Below are positions 35,921 to 49,200 of a DNA stretch of 64,000 nt, one piece after another. The translations under genes and the position numbers were made by a program. Within the stretch, counting starts at the first letter, position 1; each line of letters begins with the position of its first letter. Source of the DNA: Rhynochetos jubatus. Lineage: Eukaryota > Chordata > Aves > Eurypygiformes > Rhynochetidae. The stretch is taken from contig CM050659.1 of the NCBI GenBank assembly GCA_027574665.1, positions 16,965,001-17,029,000 of the forward strand, given 5' to 3'. The notes under the pieces are model-generated. The model was not told where the DNA came from and searched no databases. It was given only the letters and a program-made list of their open reading frames with translations.

Positions 35921-38900
35921 TTCTAGGGTTACGGTTAGGGTTAGGGTCCGGAGAACCAGAAAGCCCACAGCTCCAGGGATAATTGGGATTGCAAAGGCCT
36001 GCCAAGAGGAGCACGACACTGCACAGACATGGCTCCTTCCCCTGCTTTCCTAGCCAGAACCCGGGGGGGGCCGTGGCCGGAAACCGCGGTCGGCAACTTC
36101 TAGGGTTAGGGTTAGGGTTAGGGTCCGGAGAACCAGAAAGCCCACAGCTCCAGGGATAATTGGGATTGCAAAGGCCTGCCAAGAGGAGCACGACACTGCA
36201 CAGACATGGCTCCTTCCCCTGCTTTCCTAGAGAGAACCCGGGGGGGGCCGTGGCCGGAAACCGCGGTCGGCAACTTCTAGGGTTAGGGTTAGGGTTAGGG
36301 TTAGGGTCCGGAGAACCAGAAAGCCCACAGCTCCAGGGATAATTGGGATTGCAAAGGCCTGCCAAGAGGAGCACGACACTGCACCGACATGGCTCCTTCC
36401 CCTGCTTTCCTATCCAGAACCCAGGGGGGGCCGTGGCCAGAAACCGCGGTCGGCAACTTCTAGGGTTAGGGTTAGGTTTAGGGTCCGGAGAACCAGAAAG
36501 CCCACAGCTCCAGGGATAATTGGGATTGCAAAGGCCTGCCAAGAGGAGCACGACACTGCACCGACATGGCTCCTTCCCCTGCTTTCCTATCCAGAACCCA
36601 GGGGGGGCCGTGGCCGGAAACCGCGGTCGGCAACTTCTAGGGTTAGGGTTAGGGTTAGGGTCCGGAGAACCAGAAAGCCCACAGCTCCAGGGATAATTGG
36701 GATTGCAAAGGCCTGCCAAGAGGAGCACGACACTGCACCGACATGGCTCCTTCCCCTGCTTTCCTAGAGAGAACCCCGGGGGCCGTGGCCGGAAACCGCG
36801 GTCGGCAACTTCTAGGGTTAGGGTTAGGGTTAGGGTCCGGAGAACCAGAAAGCCCACAGCTCCAGGGATAATTGGGATTGCAAAGGCCTGCCAAGAGGAG
36901 CACGACACTGCACAGACATGGCTCCTTCCCCTGCTTTCCTAGCCAGAACCCAGGGGGGGCCATGCCCGGAAACCGCGGTCGGCAACTTCTAGGGTTAGGG
37001 TTAGGGTTAGGGTCCGGAGAACCAGAAAGCCCACAGCTCCAGGGATAATTGGGATTGCAAAGGCCTGCCAAGAGGAGCACGACACTGCACAGACATGGCT
37101 CCTTCCCCTGCTTTCCTAGCCAGAACCCAGGGGGGGCCGTGGCCGGAAACCGCGGTCGGCAACTTCTAGGGTTAGGGTTAGGGTTAGGGTCCAGAGAACC
37201 AGAAAGCCCACAGCTCCAGGGATAATTGGGATTGCAAAGGCCTGCCAAGAGGAGCACGACACTGCACAGACATGGCTCCTTCCCCAGCTTTCCTAGCCAG
37301 AACCCAGGGGGGGCCGTGGCCGGAAACCGCGGTCGGCAACTTCTAGGGTTAGGGTTAGGGTTAGGGTCCGGAGAACCAGAAAGCCCACAGCTCCAGGGAT
37401 AATTGGGATTGCAAAGGCCTGCCAAGAGGAGCACGACACTGCACAGACATGGCTCCTTCCCCAGCTTTCCTAGCCAGAACCCAGGGGGGGCCGTGGCCGG
37501 AAACCGCGTTCGGCAACTTCTAGGGTTAGGGTTAGGGTTAGGGTTAGGGTCCGGAGAACCAGAAAGCCCACAGCTCCAGGGATAATTGGGATTGCAAAGG
37601 CCTGCCAAGAGGAGCACGACACTGCACAGACATGGCTCCTTCCCCTGCTTTCCTAGCCAGAACCCAGGGGTTGCCGTGGCCAGAAACCGCGGTCGGCAAC
37701 TTCTAGGGTTAGGGTTAGGTTTAGGGTCCGGAGAACCAGAAAGCCCACAGCTCCAGGGATAATTGGGATTGCAAAGGCCTGCCAAGAGGAGCACGACACT
37801 GCACCGACATGGCTCCTTCCCCTGCTTTCCTATCCAGAACCCAGGGGGGGCCGTGGCCGGAAACCGCGGTCGGCAACTTCTAGGGTTAGGGTTAGGGTTA
37901 GGGTCCGGAGAACCAGAAAGCCCACAGCTCCAGGGATAATTGGGATTGCAAAGGCCTGCCAAGAGGAGCACGACACTGCACAGACATGGCTCCTTCCCCT
38001 GCTTTCCTAGCCAGAACCCAGGGGGGGCCGTGGCTGGAAACCGCGGTCGGCAACTTCTAGGGTTAGGGTTAGGGTTAGGGTCCGGAGAACCAGAAAGCCC
38101 ACAGCTCCAGGGATAATTGGGATTGCAAAGGCCTGCCAAGAGGAGCACGACACTGCACAGACATGGCTCCTTCCCCTGCTTTCCTAGCCAGAACCCAGGG
38201 GGGGCCATGCCCGGAAACCGCGGTCGGCAACTTCTAGGGTTAGGGTTAGGGTTAGGGTCCGGAGAACCAGAAAGCCCACAGCTCCAGGGATAACTGGGAT
38301 TGCAAAGGCCTGCCAAGAGGAGCACGACACTGCACAGACATAGCTCCTTCCCCTGCTTTCCTAGCCAGAACCCAGGGGGGGCCGTGGCCGGAAAACGCGG
38401 TCGGCAACTTCTAGGGTTAGGGTTAGGGTTAGGGTCCAGAGAACCAGAAAGCCCACAGCTCCAGGGATAATTGGGATTGCAAAGGCCTGCCAAGAGGAGC
38501 ACGACACTGCACAGACATGGCTCCTTCCCCAGCTTTCCTAGCCAGAACCCAGGGGGGGCCGTGGCCGGAAACCGCGGTCGGCAACTTCTAGGGTTAGGGT
38601 TAGGGTTAGGGTCCGGAGAACCAGAAAGCCCACAGCTCCAGGGATAATTGGGATTGCAAAGGCCTGCCAAGAGGAGCACGACACTGCACAGACATGGCTC
38701 CTTCCCCAGCTTTCCTAGCCAGAACCCAGGGGGGGCCGTGGCCGGAAACCGCGGTCGGCAACTTCTAGGGTTAGGGTTAGGGTTAGGGTTAGGGTCCGGA
38801 GAACCAGAAAGCCCACAGCTCCAGGGATAATTGGGATTGCAAAGGCCTGCCAAGAGGAGCACGACACTGCACAGACATGGCTCCTTCCCCAGCTTTCCTA

Positions 38901-40200
38901 GCCAGAACCCAGGGGTTGCCGTGGCCAGAAACCGCGGTCGGCAACTTCTAGGGTTAGGGTTAGGTTTAGGGTCCGGAGAACCAGAAAGCCCACAGCTCCA
39001 GGGATAATTGGGATTGCAAAGGCCTGCCAAGAGGAGCACGACACTGCACCGACATGGCTCCTTCCCCTGCTTTCCTATCCAGAACCCGGGGGGGGCCGTG
39101 GCCGGAAACCGCGGTCGGCAACTTCTAGGGTTAGGGTTAGGGTTAGGGTCCGGAGAACCAGAAAGCCCACAGCTCCAGGGATAATTGGGATTGCAAAGGC
39201 CTGCCAAGAGGAGCAGGACACTGCACCGACATGGCTCCTTCCCCTGCTTTCCTAGAGAGAACCCGGGGGGGGCCGTGGCCGGAAACCGCGGTCGGCAACT
39301 TCTAGGGTTAGGGTTAGGGTTAGGGTCCGGAGAACCAGAAAGCCCACAGCTCCAGGGATAATTGGGATTGCAAAGGCCTGCCAAGAGGAGCACGACACTG
39401 CACAGACATGGCTCCTTCCCCTGCTTTCCTAGCCAGAACCCAGGGGGGGCCGTGGCTGGAAACCGCGGTCGGCAACTTCTAGGGTTAGGGTTAGGGTTAG
39501 GGTCCGGAGAACCAGAAAGCCCACAGCTCCAGGGATAATTGGGATTGCAAAGGCCTGCCAAGAGGAGCACGACACTGCACAGACATGGCTCCTTCCCCTG
39601 CTTTCCTAGCCAGAACCCAGGGGGGGCCGTGGCCGGAAACCGCGGTCGGCAACTTCTCGGGTTAGGGTTAGGGTCCAGAGAACCAGAAAGCCCACAGCTC
39701 CAGGGATAATTGGGATTGCAAAGGCCTGCCAAGAGGAGCACGACACTGCACAGACATGGCTCCTTCCCCAGCTTTCCTAGCCAGAACCCAGGGGGGGCCG
39801 TGGCCGGAAACCGCGGTCGGCAACTTCTAGGGTTAGGGTTAGGGTTAGGGTCCGGAGAACCAGAAAGCCCACAGCTCCAGGGATAATTGGGATTGCAAAG
39901 GCCTGCCAAGAGGAGCACGACACTGCACAGACATGGCTCCTTCCCCTGCTTCCCTAGCCAGAACCCAGGGGGGGCTGTGGCCGGAAACCGCGGTCGGCAA
40001 CTTCTAGGGTTAGGGTTAGGGTTAGGGTCCGGAGAACCAGAAAGCCCACAGCTCCAGGGATAATTGGGATTGCAAAGGCCTGCCAAGAGGAGCACGACAC
40101 TGCACAGACATGGCTCCTTCCCCAGCTTTCCTAGCCAGAACCCAGGGGGGGCCGTGGCCGGAAACCACGGTCGGCAACTTCTAGGGTTAGGGTTAGGGTT
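35921..40200 (+). repeat. About 1245-bp (7-monomer) block in three rounds
   Basis: GTTAGGTTTAGGG lies at 36471, 37714 and 38959, and five-tract monomers lie near 36284, 37527 and 38772. Offsets are 1243 and 1245 bp; the two missing bases come from a contracted run (ACCCCGGGGGCC near 36773). GTCCAGAG at 37191, 38436 and 39675 extends the series, the last step being one hexamer shorter (1239). 1245 equals six 177-bp units plus one 183-bp unit. The third round fades near 39.8 kb, and an aberrant monomer (CAGGGCTAGCTGGCATTG) sits at about 40231. Confidence 0.87.
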
Positions 40201-42380
40201 AGGGTCCGGAGAACCAGAAAGCCCACAGCTCCAGGGCTAGCTGGCATTGCAAAGGCCTGCCAAGAGGAGCACGACACTGCACAGACATGGCTCCTTCCCC
40301 TGCTTTCCTAGGCAGAACACGGGGGGGGCCGTGGCCGGAAACCGCGGTCGGCAACTTCTAGGGTTAGGGTTAGGGTTAGGGTCCAGAGAACCAGAAAGCC
40401 CACAGCTCCAGGGATAATTGGGATTGCAAAGGCCTGCCAAGAGGAGCACGACACTGCACAGACATGGCTCCTTCCCCTGCTTTCCTAGCCAGAACCCAGG
40501 GCAGGCCGTGGCCGGAAACCGCGGTCGGCAACTTCTAGGGTTAGGGTTAGGGTTAGGGTCCGGAGAACCAGAAAGCCCACAGCTCCAGGGATAATTGGGA
40601 TTGCAAAGGCCTGCCAAGAGGAGCACGACACTGCACAGACATGGCTCCTTCCCCTGCTTTCCTAGCCAGAACCCAGGGGGGGCCATGCCCGGAAACCGCG
40701 GTCGGCAACTTCTAGGGTTAGGGTTAGGGTTAGGGTCCGGAGAACCAGAAAGCCCACAGCTCCAGGGATATTTGGGATTGCAAAGGCCTGCCAAGAGGAG
40801 CACGACACTGCACAGATATGGCTCCTTCCCCTGCTTTCCTAGCCAGAACCCAGGGGGGGCCATGGACGGAAACCGCGGTCGGCAAGTTCTAGGGTTAGGG
40901 TTAGGGTTAGGGTCCGGAGAACCAGAAAGCCCACAGCTCCAGGGATAATTGGGATTGCAAAGGCCTGCCAAGAGGAGCACGACACTGCACAGACATGGCT
41001 CCTTCCCCTGCTTTCCTAGCCAGAACCCAGGGGGGGCCGTGGCCGGAAACCGCGGTCGGCAACTTCTAGGGTTAGGGTTAGGGTTAGGGTCCGGAGAACC
41101 AGAAAGCCCACAGCTCCAGGGATAATTGGGATTGCAAAGGCCTGCCAAGAGGAGCACGACACTGCACAGACATGGCTCCTTCCCCAGCTTTCCTAGCCAG
41201 AACCCGGGGGGGGCCGTGGCCGGAAACCGCGGTCGGCAACTTCTAGGTTTAGGGTTAGGGTTAGGGTCCGGAGAACCAGAAAGCCCACAGCTCCAGGGAT
41301 AATTGGGATTGCAAAGGCCTGCCAAGAGGAGCACGACACTGCACAGACATGGCTCCTTCCCCAGCTTTCCTAGCCAGAACCCGGGGGGGGCCGTGGCCGG
41401 AAACCGCGGTCGGCAACTTCTAGGGTTAGGGTTAGGGTTAGGGTCCGGAGAACCAGAAAGCCCACAGCTCCAGGGATAATTGGGATTGCAAAGGCCTGCC
41501 AAGAGGAGCACGACACTGCACAGACATGGCTCCTTCCCCAGCTTTCCTAGCCAGAACCCAGGGGGGGCCATAACCAGAAACCGCGGTCGGCAACTTCTAG
41601 GGTTAGGGTTAGGGTTAGGGTCCGGAGAACCAGAAAGCCCACAGCTCCAGGGATATTTGGGATTGCAAAGGCCTGCCAAGAGGAGCACGACACTGCACAG
41701 ACATGGCTCCTTACCCTGCTTTCCTAGCCAGAACCCAGGGGGGGCCGTGGCCGGAAACCGCGGTCGGCAACTTCTAGGGTTAGGGTTAGGGTTAGGGTCC
41801 GGAGAACCAGAAAGCCCACAGCTCCAGGGATAATTGGGATTGCAAAGGCCTGCCAAGAGGAGCACGACACTGCACAGACATGGCTCCTTCCCCTGCTTTC
41901 CTAGCCAGAACCCAGGGGGGGCCGTGGCCGGAAACCGTGGTCGGCAACTTCTAGGGTTAGGGTTAGGGTTAGGGTCCGGAGAAGCAGAAAGCCCACAGCT
42001 CCAGGGATAATTGGGATTGCAAAGGCCTGCCAAGAGGAGCACGACACTGCACCGACATGGCTCCTTCCCCTGCTTTCCTAGCCAGAACCCAGGGTGGGCC
42101 ATGCCCGGAAACCGCGGTCGGCAACTTCTAGGGTTAGGGTTAGGGTTAGGGTCCGGAGAACCAGAAAGCCCACAGCTCCAGGGATAATTGGGATTGCAAA
42201 TGCCTGCCAAGAGGAGCACGACACTGCACAGACATGGCTCCTTCCCCAGCTTTCCTAGCCAGAACCCAGGGGGGGCCGTGGCCGGAAACCGCGGTCGGCA
42301 ACTTCTAGGGTTAGGGTTAGGGTCCGGAGAACCAGAAAGCCCACAGCTCCAGGGATAATTGGGATTGCAAAGGCCTGCCA
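40201..42380 (+). repeat. Main array segment, start of the homogeneous 177-bp region
   Basis: From here almost every monomer is exactly 177 bp (CTAGGG plus three TTAGGG). Exceptions here are a 171-bp unit near 42310 and sequence variants GGATATTTGGG (near 40768 and 41652), CCATGGACGG (near 40860), CCATAACCAG (41568) and CAAATGCCTGCC (near 42196). No gene is seen; the long minus-strand open frame that starts to close at 40237 is described separately. Confidence 0.92.
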
Positions 42381-44200
42381 AGAGGAGCACGACACTGCAC
42401 AGACATGGCTCCTTCCCCTGCTTTCCTAGCCAGAACCCAGGGGGGGCCGTGGCCGGAAACCGCGGTCGGCAACTTCTAGGGTTAGGGTTAGGGTTAGGGT
42501 CCGGAGAACCAGAAAGCCCACAGCTCCAGGGATAATTGGGATTGCAAAGGCCTGCCAAGAGGAGCACGACACTGCACAGACATGGCTCCTTCCCCTGCTT
42601 TCCTAGCCAGAACCCGGGAGGGGCCGTGGCCGGAAACCGCGGTCGGCAACTTCTAGGGTTAGGGTTAGGGTTAGGGTCCGGAGAACCAGAAAGCCCACAG
42701 CTCCAGGGATAATTGGGATTGCAAAGGCCTGCCAAGAGGAGCACGACACTGCACAGACATGGCTCCTTCCCCTGCTTTCCTAGCCAGAACCCAGGGGAGG
42801 CCATGCCCGGAAACCGCGGTCGGCAACTTCTAGGGTTAGGGTTAGGGTTAGGGTCCGGAGAACCAGAAAGCCCACAGCTCCAGGGATAATTGGGATTGCA
42901 AAGGCCTGCCAAGAGGAGCACGACACTGCACCGACATGGCTCCTTCCCCAGCTTTCCTAGCCAGAACCCGGGGGGGGCCGTGGCCGGAAACCGCGGTCGG
43001 CAACTTCTAGGGTTAGGGTTAGGGTTAGGGTCCGGAGAACCAGAAAGCCCACAGCTCCAGGGATAATTGGGATTGCAAAGGCCTGCCAAGAGGAGCACGA
43101 CACTGCACAGACATGGCTCCTTCCCCAGCTTTCCTAGCCAGAACCCAGGGGGGGCCGTGGCCGGAAACCGCGGTCGGCAACTTCTAGGGTTAGGGTTAGG
43201 GTTAGGGTCCGGAGAACCAGAAAGCCCACAGCTCCAGGGATAATTGGGATTGCAAAGGCCTGCCAAGAGGAGCACGACACTGCACAGACATGGCTCCTTC
43301 CCCTGCTTTCCTAGCCAGAACCCGGGAGGGGCCGTGGCCGGAAACCGCGGTCGGCAACTTCTAGGGTTAGGGTTAGGGTTAGGGTCCGGAGAACCAGAAA
43401 GCCCACAGCTCCAGGGATAATTGGGATTGCAAAGGCCTGCCAAGAGGAGCACGACACTGCACAGACATGGCTCCTTCCCCTGCTTTCCTAGCCAGAACCC
43501 GGGAGGGGCCGTGGCCGGAAACCGCGGTCGGCAACTTCTAGGGTTAGGGTTAGGGTTAGGGTCCGGAGAACCAGAAAGCCCACAGCTCCAGGGATAATTG
43601 GGATTGCAAAGGCCTGCCAAGAGGAGCACGACACTGCACAGACATGGCTCCTTCCCCTGCTTTCCTAGCCAGAACCCAGGGGAGGCCATGCCCGGAAACC
43701 GCGGTCGGCAACTTCTAGGGTTAGGGTTAGGGTTAGGGTCCGGAGAACCAGAAAGCCCACAGCTCCAGGGATAATTGGGATTGCAAAGGCCTGCCAAGAG
43801 GAGCACGACACTGCACAGACATGGCTCCTTCCCCTGCTTTCCTAGCCAGAACCCAGGGGGGGCCGTGGCCGGAAACCGCGGTCGGCAACTTCTAGGGTTA
43901 GGGTTAGGGTTAGGGTCCGGAGAACCAGAAAGCCCACAGCTCCAGGGATAATTGGGATTGCAAAGGCCTGCCAAGAGGAGCACGACACTGCACAGACATG
44001 GCTCCTTCCCCTGCTTTCCTAGCCAGAACCCGGGAGGGGCCGTGGCCGGAAACCGCGGTCGGCAACTTCTAGGGTTAGGGTTAGGGTTAGGGTCCGGAGA
44101 ACCAGAAAGCCCACAGCTCCAGGGATAATTGGGATTGCAAAGGCCTGCCAAGAGGAGCACGACACTGCACAGACATGGCTCCTTCCCCAGCTTTCCTAGC
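42381..44200 (+). repeat. 885-bp (5-monomer) tandem duplication
   Basis: GGAGGCCATGCCC occurs at 42796 and again at 43681, exactly 5 x 177 bp later, and is flanked by GGGAGGGGCC monomers in both copies (42614 and 43501, with others at 43326 and 44032). Limits are approximate because neighbouring monomers are nearly the same. Confidence 0.7.
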
Positions 44201-47200
44201 CAGAACCCAGGGGGGGCCGTGGCCGGAAACCGCGGTCGGCAAGTTCTAGGGTTAGGGTTAGGGTTAGGGTCCGGAGAACCAGAAAGCCCACAGCTCCAGG
44301 GATAATTGGGATTGCAAAGGCCTGCCAAGAGGAGCACGACACTGCACAGACATGGCTCCTTCCCCTGCTTTCCTAGCCAGAACCCAGGGGTTGCCGTGGC
44401 CGGAAACCGCGGTCGGCAACTTCTAGGGTTAGGGTTAGGGTCCGGAGAACCAGAAAGCCCACAGCTCCAGGGATAATTGGGATTGCAAAGGCCTGCCAAG
44501 AGGAGCACGACACTGCACAGACATGGCTCCCTCCCCAGCTTTCCTGGCCAGAACTCAGGGGGGGCCGTGGCCGGAAACCGTGGTCGGCAACTTCTAGGGT
44601 TAGGGTTAGGGTTAGGGTCCGGAGAACCAGAAAGCCCACAGCTCCAGGGATAATTGGGATTGCAAAGGCCTGCCAAGAGGAGCACGACACTGCACAGACA
44701 TGGCTCCTTCCCCTGCTTTCCTAGCCAGAACCCGGGGGGGGCCGTGGCCGGAAACCGCGGTCGGCAACTTCTAGGGTTAGGGTTAGGGTTAGGGTCCGGA
44801 GAACCAGAAAGCCCACAGCTCCAGGGATAATTGGGATTGCAAAGGCCTGCCAAGAGGAGCACGACACTGCACAGACATGGCTCCTTCCCCTGCTTTCCTA
44901 GCCAGAACCCAGGGGGGGCCATGCCCGGAAACCGCGGTCGGCAACTTCTAGGGTTAGGGTTAGGGTTAGGGTCCGGAGAACCAGAAAGCCCACAGCTCCA
45001 GGGATAATTGGGATTGCAAAGGCCTGCCAAGAGGAGCACGACACTGCACAGACATGGCTCCTTCCCCTGATTTCCTAGCCAGAACCCGGGGGGGGCCGTG
45101 GCCGGAAACTGCGGTCGGCAACTTCTAGGGTTAGGGTTAGGGTTAGGGTCCGGAGAACCAGAAAGCCCACAGCTCCAGGGATAATTGGGATTGCAAAGGC
45201 CTGCCAAGAGGAGCACGACACTGCACAGACATGGCTCCTTCCCCAGCTTTCCTAGCCAGAACCCAGGGCAGGCCGTGGCCGGAAACCACGGTCGGCAACT
45301 TCTAGGGTTAGGGTTAGGGTTAGGGTTAGGGTCCGGAGAACCAGAAAGCCCACAGCTCCAGGGATAATTGGGATTGCAAAGGCCTGCCAAGAGGAGCACG
45401 ACACTGCACAGACATGGCTCCTTCCTCTGCTTTCCTAGCCAGAACCCGGGAGGGGCCGTGGCCGGAAACCGCGGTCGGCAACTTCTAGGGTTAGGGTTAG
45501 GGTTAGGGTCCGGAGAACCAGAAAGCCCACAGCTCCAGGGATAATTGGGATTGCAAAGGCCTGCCAAGAGGAGCACGACACTGCACAGACATGGCTCCTT
45601 CCCCTGCTTTCCTAGCCAGAACCCAGGGGGGGCCGTGGCCGGAAACCGCGGTCGGCAACTTCTAGGGTTAGGGTTAGGGTTAGGGTCCGGAGAACCAGAA
45701 AGCCCACAGCTCCAGGGATAATTGGGATTGCAAAGGCCTGCCAAGAGGAGCACGACACTGCACAGACATGGCTCCTTCCCCTGCTTTCCTAGCCAGAACC
45801 CGGGAGGGGCCGTGGCCGGAAACCGCGGTCGGCAACTTCTAGGGTTAGGGTTAGGGTTAGGGTCTGGAGAACCAGAAAGCCCACAGCTCCAGGGATAATT
45901 GGGATTGCAAAGGCCTGCCAAGAGGAGCACGACACTGCACAGACATGGCTCCTTCCCCTGCTTTCCTAGCCAGAACCCAGGGGGGGCCGTGGCCGGAAAC
46001 CGCGGTCGGCAACTTCTAGGGTTAGGGTTAGGGTTAGGGTCCGGAGAACCAGAAAGCCCACAGCTCCAGGGATAATTGGGATTGCAAAGGCCTGCCAAGA
46101 GGAGCACGACACTGCACAGACATGGCTCCTTCCCCTGCTTTCCTAGCCAGAACCCAGGGGGGGCCTTCGCCGGAAACCGCGGTCGGCAACTTCTAGGGTT
46201 AGGGTTAGGGTTAGGGTCCGGAGAACCAGAAAGCCCACAGCTCCAGGGATAATTGGGATTGCAAAGGCCTGCCAAGAGGAGCACGACACTGCACAGACAT
46301 GGCTCCTTCCCCTGCTTTCCTAGCCAGAACCCAGGGGGGGCCGTGGCCGGAAACCGCGGTCGGCAACTTCTAGGGTTAGGGTTAGGGTTAGGGTCCGGAG
46401 AACCAGAAAGCCCACAGCTCCAGGGATAATTGGGATTGCAAAGGCCTGCCAAGAGGAGCACGACACTGCACAGACATGGCTCCTTCCCCAGCTTTCCTAG
46501 CCAGAACCCGGGGGGGGCCTTCGCCGGAAACCGCGGTCGGCAACTTCTAGGGTTAGGGTTAGGGTTAGGGTCCGGAGAACCAGAAAGCCCACAGCTCCAG
46601 GGATAATTGGGATTGCAAAGGCCTGCCAAGAGGAGCACGACACTGCACACACATGGCTCCTTCCCCTGCTTTCCTAGCCAGAACCCGGGGGGGGCCGTGG
46701 CCGGAAACCGCGGTCGGCAACTTCTAGGGTTAGGGTTAGGGTTAGGGTCCGGAGAACCAGAAAGCCCACAGCTCCAGGGATAATTGGGATTGCAAAGGCC
46801 TGCCAAGAGGAGCACGACACTGCACAGACATGGCTCCTTCCCCTGCTTTCCTAGCCAGAACCCAGGGGGGGCCGTGGCCGGAAACCGCGGTCGGCAACTT
46901 CTAGGGTTAGGGTTAGGGTTAGGGTCCGGAGAACCAGAAAGCCCACAGCTCCAGGGATAATTGGGATTGCAAAGGCCTGCCAAGAGGAGCACGACACTGC
47001 ACAGACATGGCTCCTTCCCCAGCTTTCCTAGCCAGAACCCGGGGGGGGCCGTGGCCGGAAACCGCGGTCGGCAACTTCTAGGGTTAGGGTTAGGGTTAGG
47101 GTCCGGAGAACCAGAAAGCCCACAGCTCCAGGGATAATTGGGATTGCAAAGGCCTGCCAAGAGGAGCACGACACTGCACAGACATGGCTCCTTCCCCAGC

Positions 47201-47640
47201 TTTCCTAGCCAGAACCCAGGGGGGGCCTTCGCCGGAAACCGCGGTCGGCAACTTCTAGGGTTAGGGTTAGGGTTAGGGTGCGGAGAACCAGAAAGCCCAC
47301 AGCTCCAGGGATAATTGGGATTGCAAAGGCCTGACAAGAGGAGCACGACACTGCACAGACATGGCTCCTTCCCCTGCTTTCCTAGCCAGAACCCGGGAGG
47401 GGCCGTGGCCGGAAACCGCGGTCGGCAACTTCTAGGGTTAGGGTTAGGGTTAGGGTCCGGAGAACCAGAAAGCCCACAGCTCCAGGGATAATTGGGATTG
47501 CAAAGGCCTGCCAAGAGGAGCACGACACTGCACAGACATGGCTCCTTCCCCTGCTTTCCTAGCCAGAACCCAGGGGGGGCCGTGGCCGGAAACCGCGGTC
47601 GGCAACTTCTAGGGTTAGGGTTAGGGTTAGGGTCCGGAGA
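44201..47640 (+). repeat. Main array segment of 177-bp monomers
   Basis: About 19-20 canonical monomers. CTTCGCCGG variants cluster here (46161, 46516, 47226), CAGGGCAGGCC lies near 45264 and a five-tract unit near 45303. One 171-bp unit lies near 44425. A TTCCTGGCCAG change near 44544 and GTCTGGAG near 45862 are single events. No gene is seen. Confidence 0.92.
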
Positions 47641-48360
47641 ACCAGAAAGCCCACAGCTCCAGGGATAATTGGGATTGCAAAGGCCTGCGAAGAGGAGCAC
47701 GACACTGCACAGACATGGCTCCTTCCCCTGCTTTCCTAGCCAGAACCCAGGGGGGGCCTTCGCCGGAAACCGCGGTCGGCAACTTCTAGGGTTAGGGTTA
47801 GGGTTAGGGTCCGGAGAACCAGAAAGCCCACAGCTCCAGGGATAATTGGGATTGCAAAGGCCTGCCAAGAGGAGCACGACACTGCACAGACATGGCTCCT
47901 TCCCCTGCTTTCCTAGCCAGAACCCAGGGGGGGCCGTGGCTGGAAACCGCAGTCGGCAACTTCTAGGGTTAGGGTTAGGGTTAGGGTCCGGAGAACCAGA
48001 AAGCCCACAGCTCCAGGGATAATTGGGATTGCAAAGGCCTGCCAAGAGGAGCACGACACTGCACAGACATGGCTCCTTCCCCTGCTTTCCTAGCCAGAAC
48101 CCAGGGGGGGCCTTCGCCGGAAACCGCGGTCGGCAACTTCTAGGGTTAGGGTTAGGGTTAGGGTCCGGAGAACCAGAAAGCCCACAGCTCCAGGGATAAT
48201 TGGGATTGCAAAGGCCTGCCAAGAGGAGCACGACACTGCACAGACATGGCTCCTTCCCCTGCTTTCCTAGCCAGAACCCAGGGGGGGCCGTGGCTGGAAA
48301 CCGCAGTCGGCAACTTCTAGGGTTAGGGTTAGGGTTAGGGTCCGGAGAACCAGAAAGCCC
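47641..48360 (+). repeat. 354-bp dimer repeated twice
   Basis: Two monomer types alternate: one with GCCTTCGCC (47757 and 48110) and one with GTGGCTGGAAACCGCAGTCGG (near 47936 and 48290). The two-monomer unit of 354 bp is therefore present twice in tandem. It is the shortest clear higher-order repeat in the window. Confidence 0.8.
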
Positions 48361-49200
48361 ACAGCTCCAGGGATAATTGGGATTGCAAAGGCCTGCCAAG
48401 AGGAGCACGACACTGCACAGACATGGCTCCTTCCCCAGCTTTCCTAGCCAGAACCCAGGGGGGGCCATGCCCGGAAACCGCGGTCGGCAACTTCTAGGGT
48501 TAGGGTTAGGGTTAGGGTCCGGAGAACCAGAAAGCCCACAGCTCCAGGGATAATTGGGATTGCAAAGGCCTGCCAAGAGGAGCACGACACTGCACAGACA
48601 TGGCTCCTTCCCCAGCTTTCCTAGCCAGAACCCAGGGCAGGCCGTGGCCGGAAACCGCGGTCGGCAACTTCTAGGGTTAGGGTTAGGGTTAGGGTCCGGA
48701 GAACCAGAAAGCCCACAGCTCCAGGGATAATTGGGATTGCAAAGGCCTGCCAAGAGGAGCACGACACTGCACAGACATGGCTCCTTCCCCTGCTTTCCTA
48801 GCCAGAACCCAGGGGGGGCCATGCCCGGAAACCGCGGTCGGCAACTTCTAGGGTTAGGGTTAGGGTTAGGGTCCGGAGAACCAGAAAGCCCACAGTTCCA
48901 GGGATAATTGGGATTGCAAAGGCCTGCCAAGAGGAGCACGACACTGCACAGACATGGCTCCTTCCCCTGCTTTCCTAGACAGAACCCGGGGGGGGCCATG
49001 GCCAGAAACCGCGGTCGGCAACTTCTAGGGTTAGGGTTAGGGTTAGGGTCCGGAGAACCAGAAAGCCCACAGCTCCAGGGATAATTGGGATTGCAAAGGC
49101 CTGCCAAGAGGAGCACGACACTGCACAGACATGGCTCCTTCCCCTGCTTTCCTAGCCAGAACCCAGGGGGGGCCGTGGCCGGAAACCGCGGTCGGCAACT
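48361..49200 (+). repeat. Main array segment before the 3.0-kb block
   Basis: About five 177-bp monomers. Variant order is CCATGCCC (48471), CAGGGCAGG (48634), CCATGCCC (48822), GGGGCCATGGCCAG (about 49000) and canonical. ACAGTTCCAG near 48894 is a single change. No gene is seen. Confidence 0.92.
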
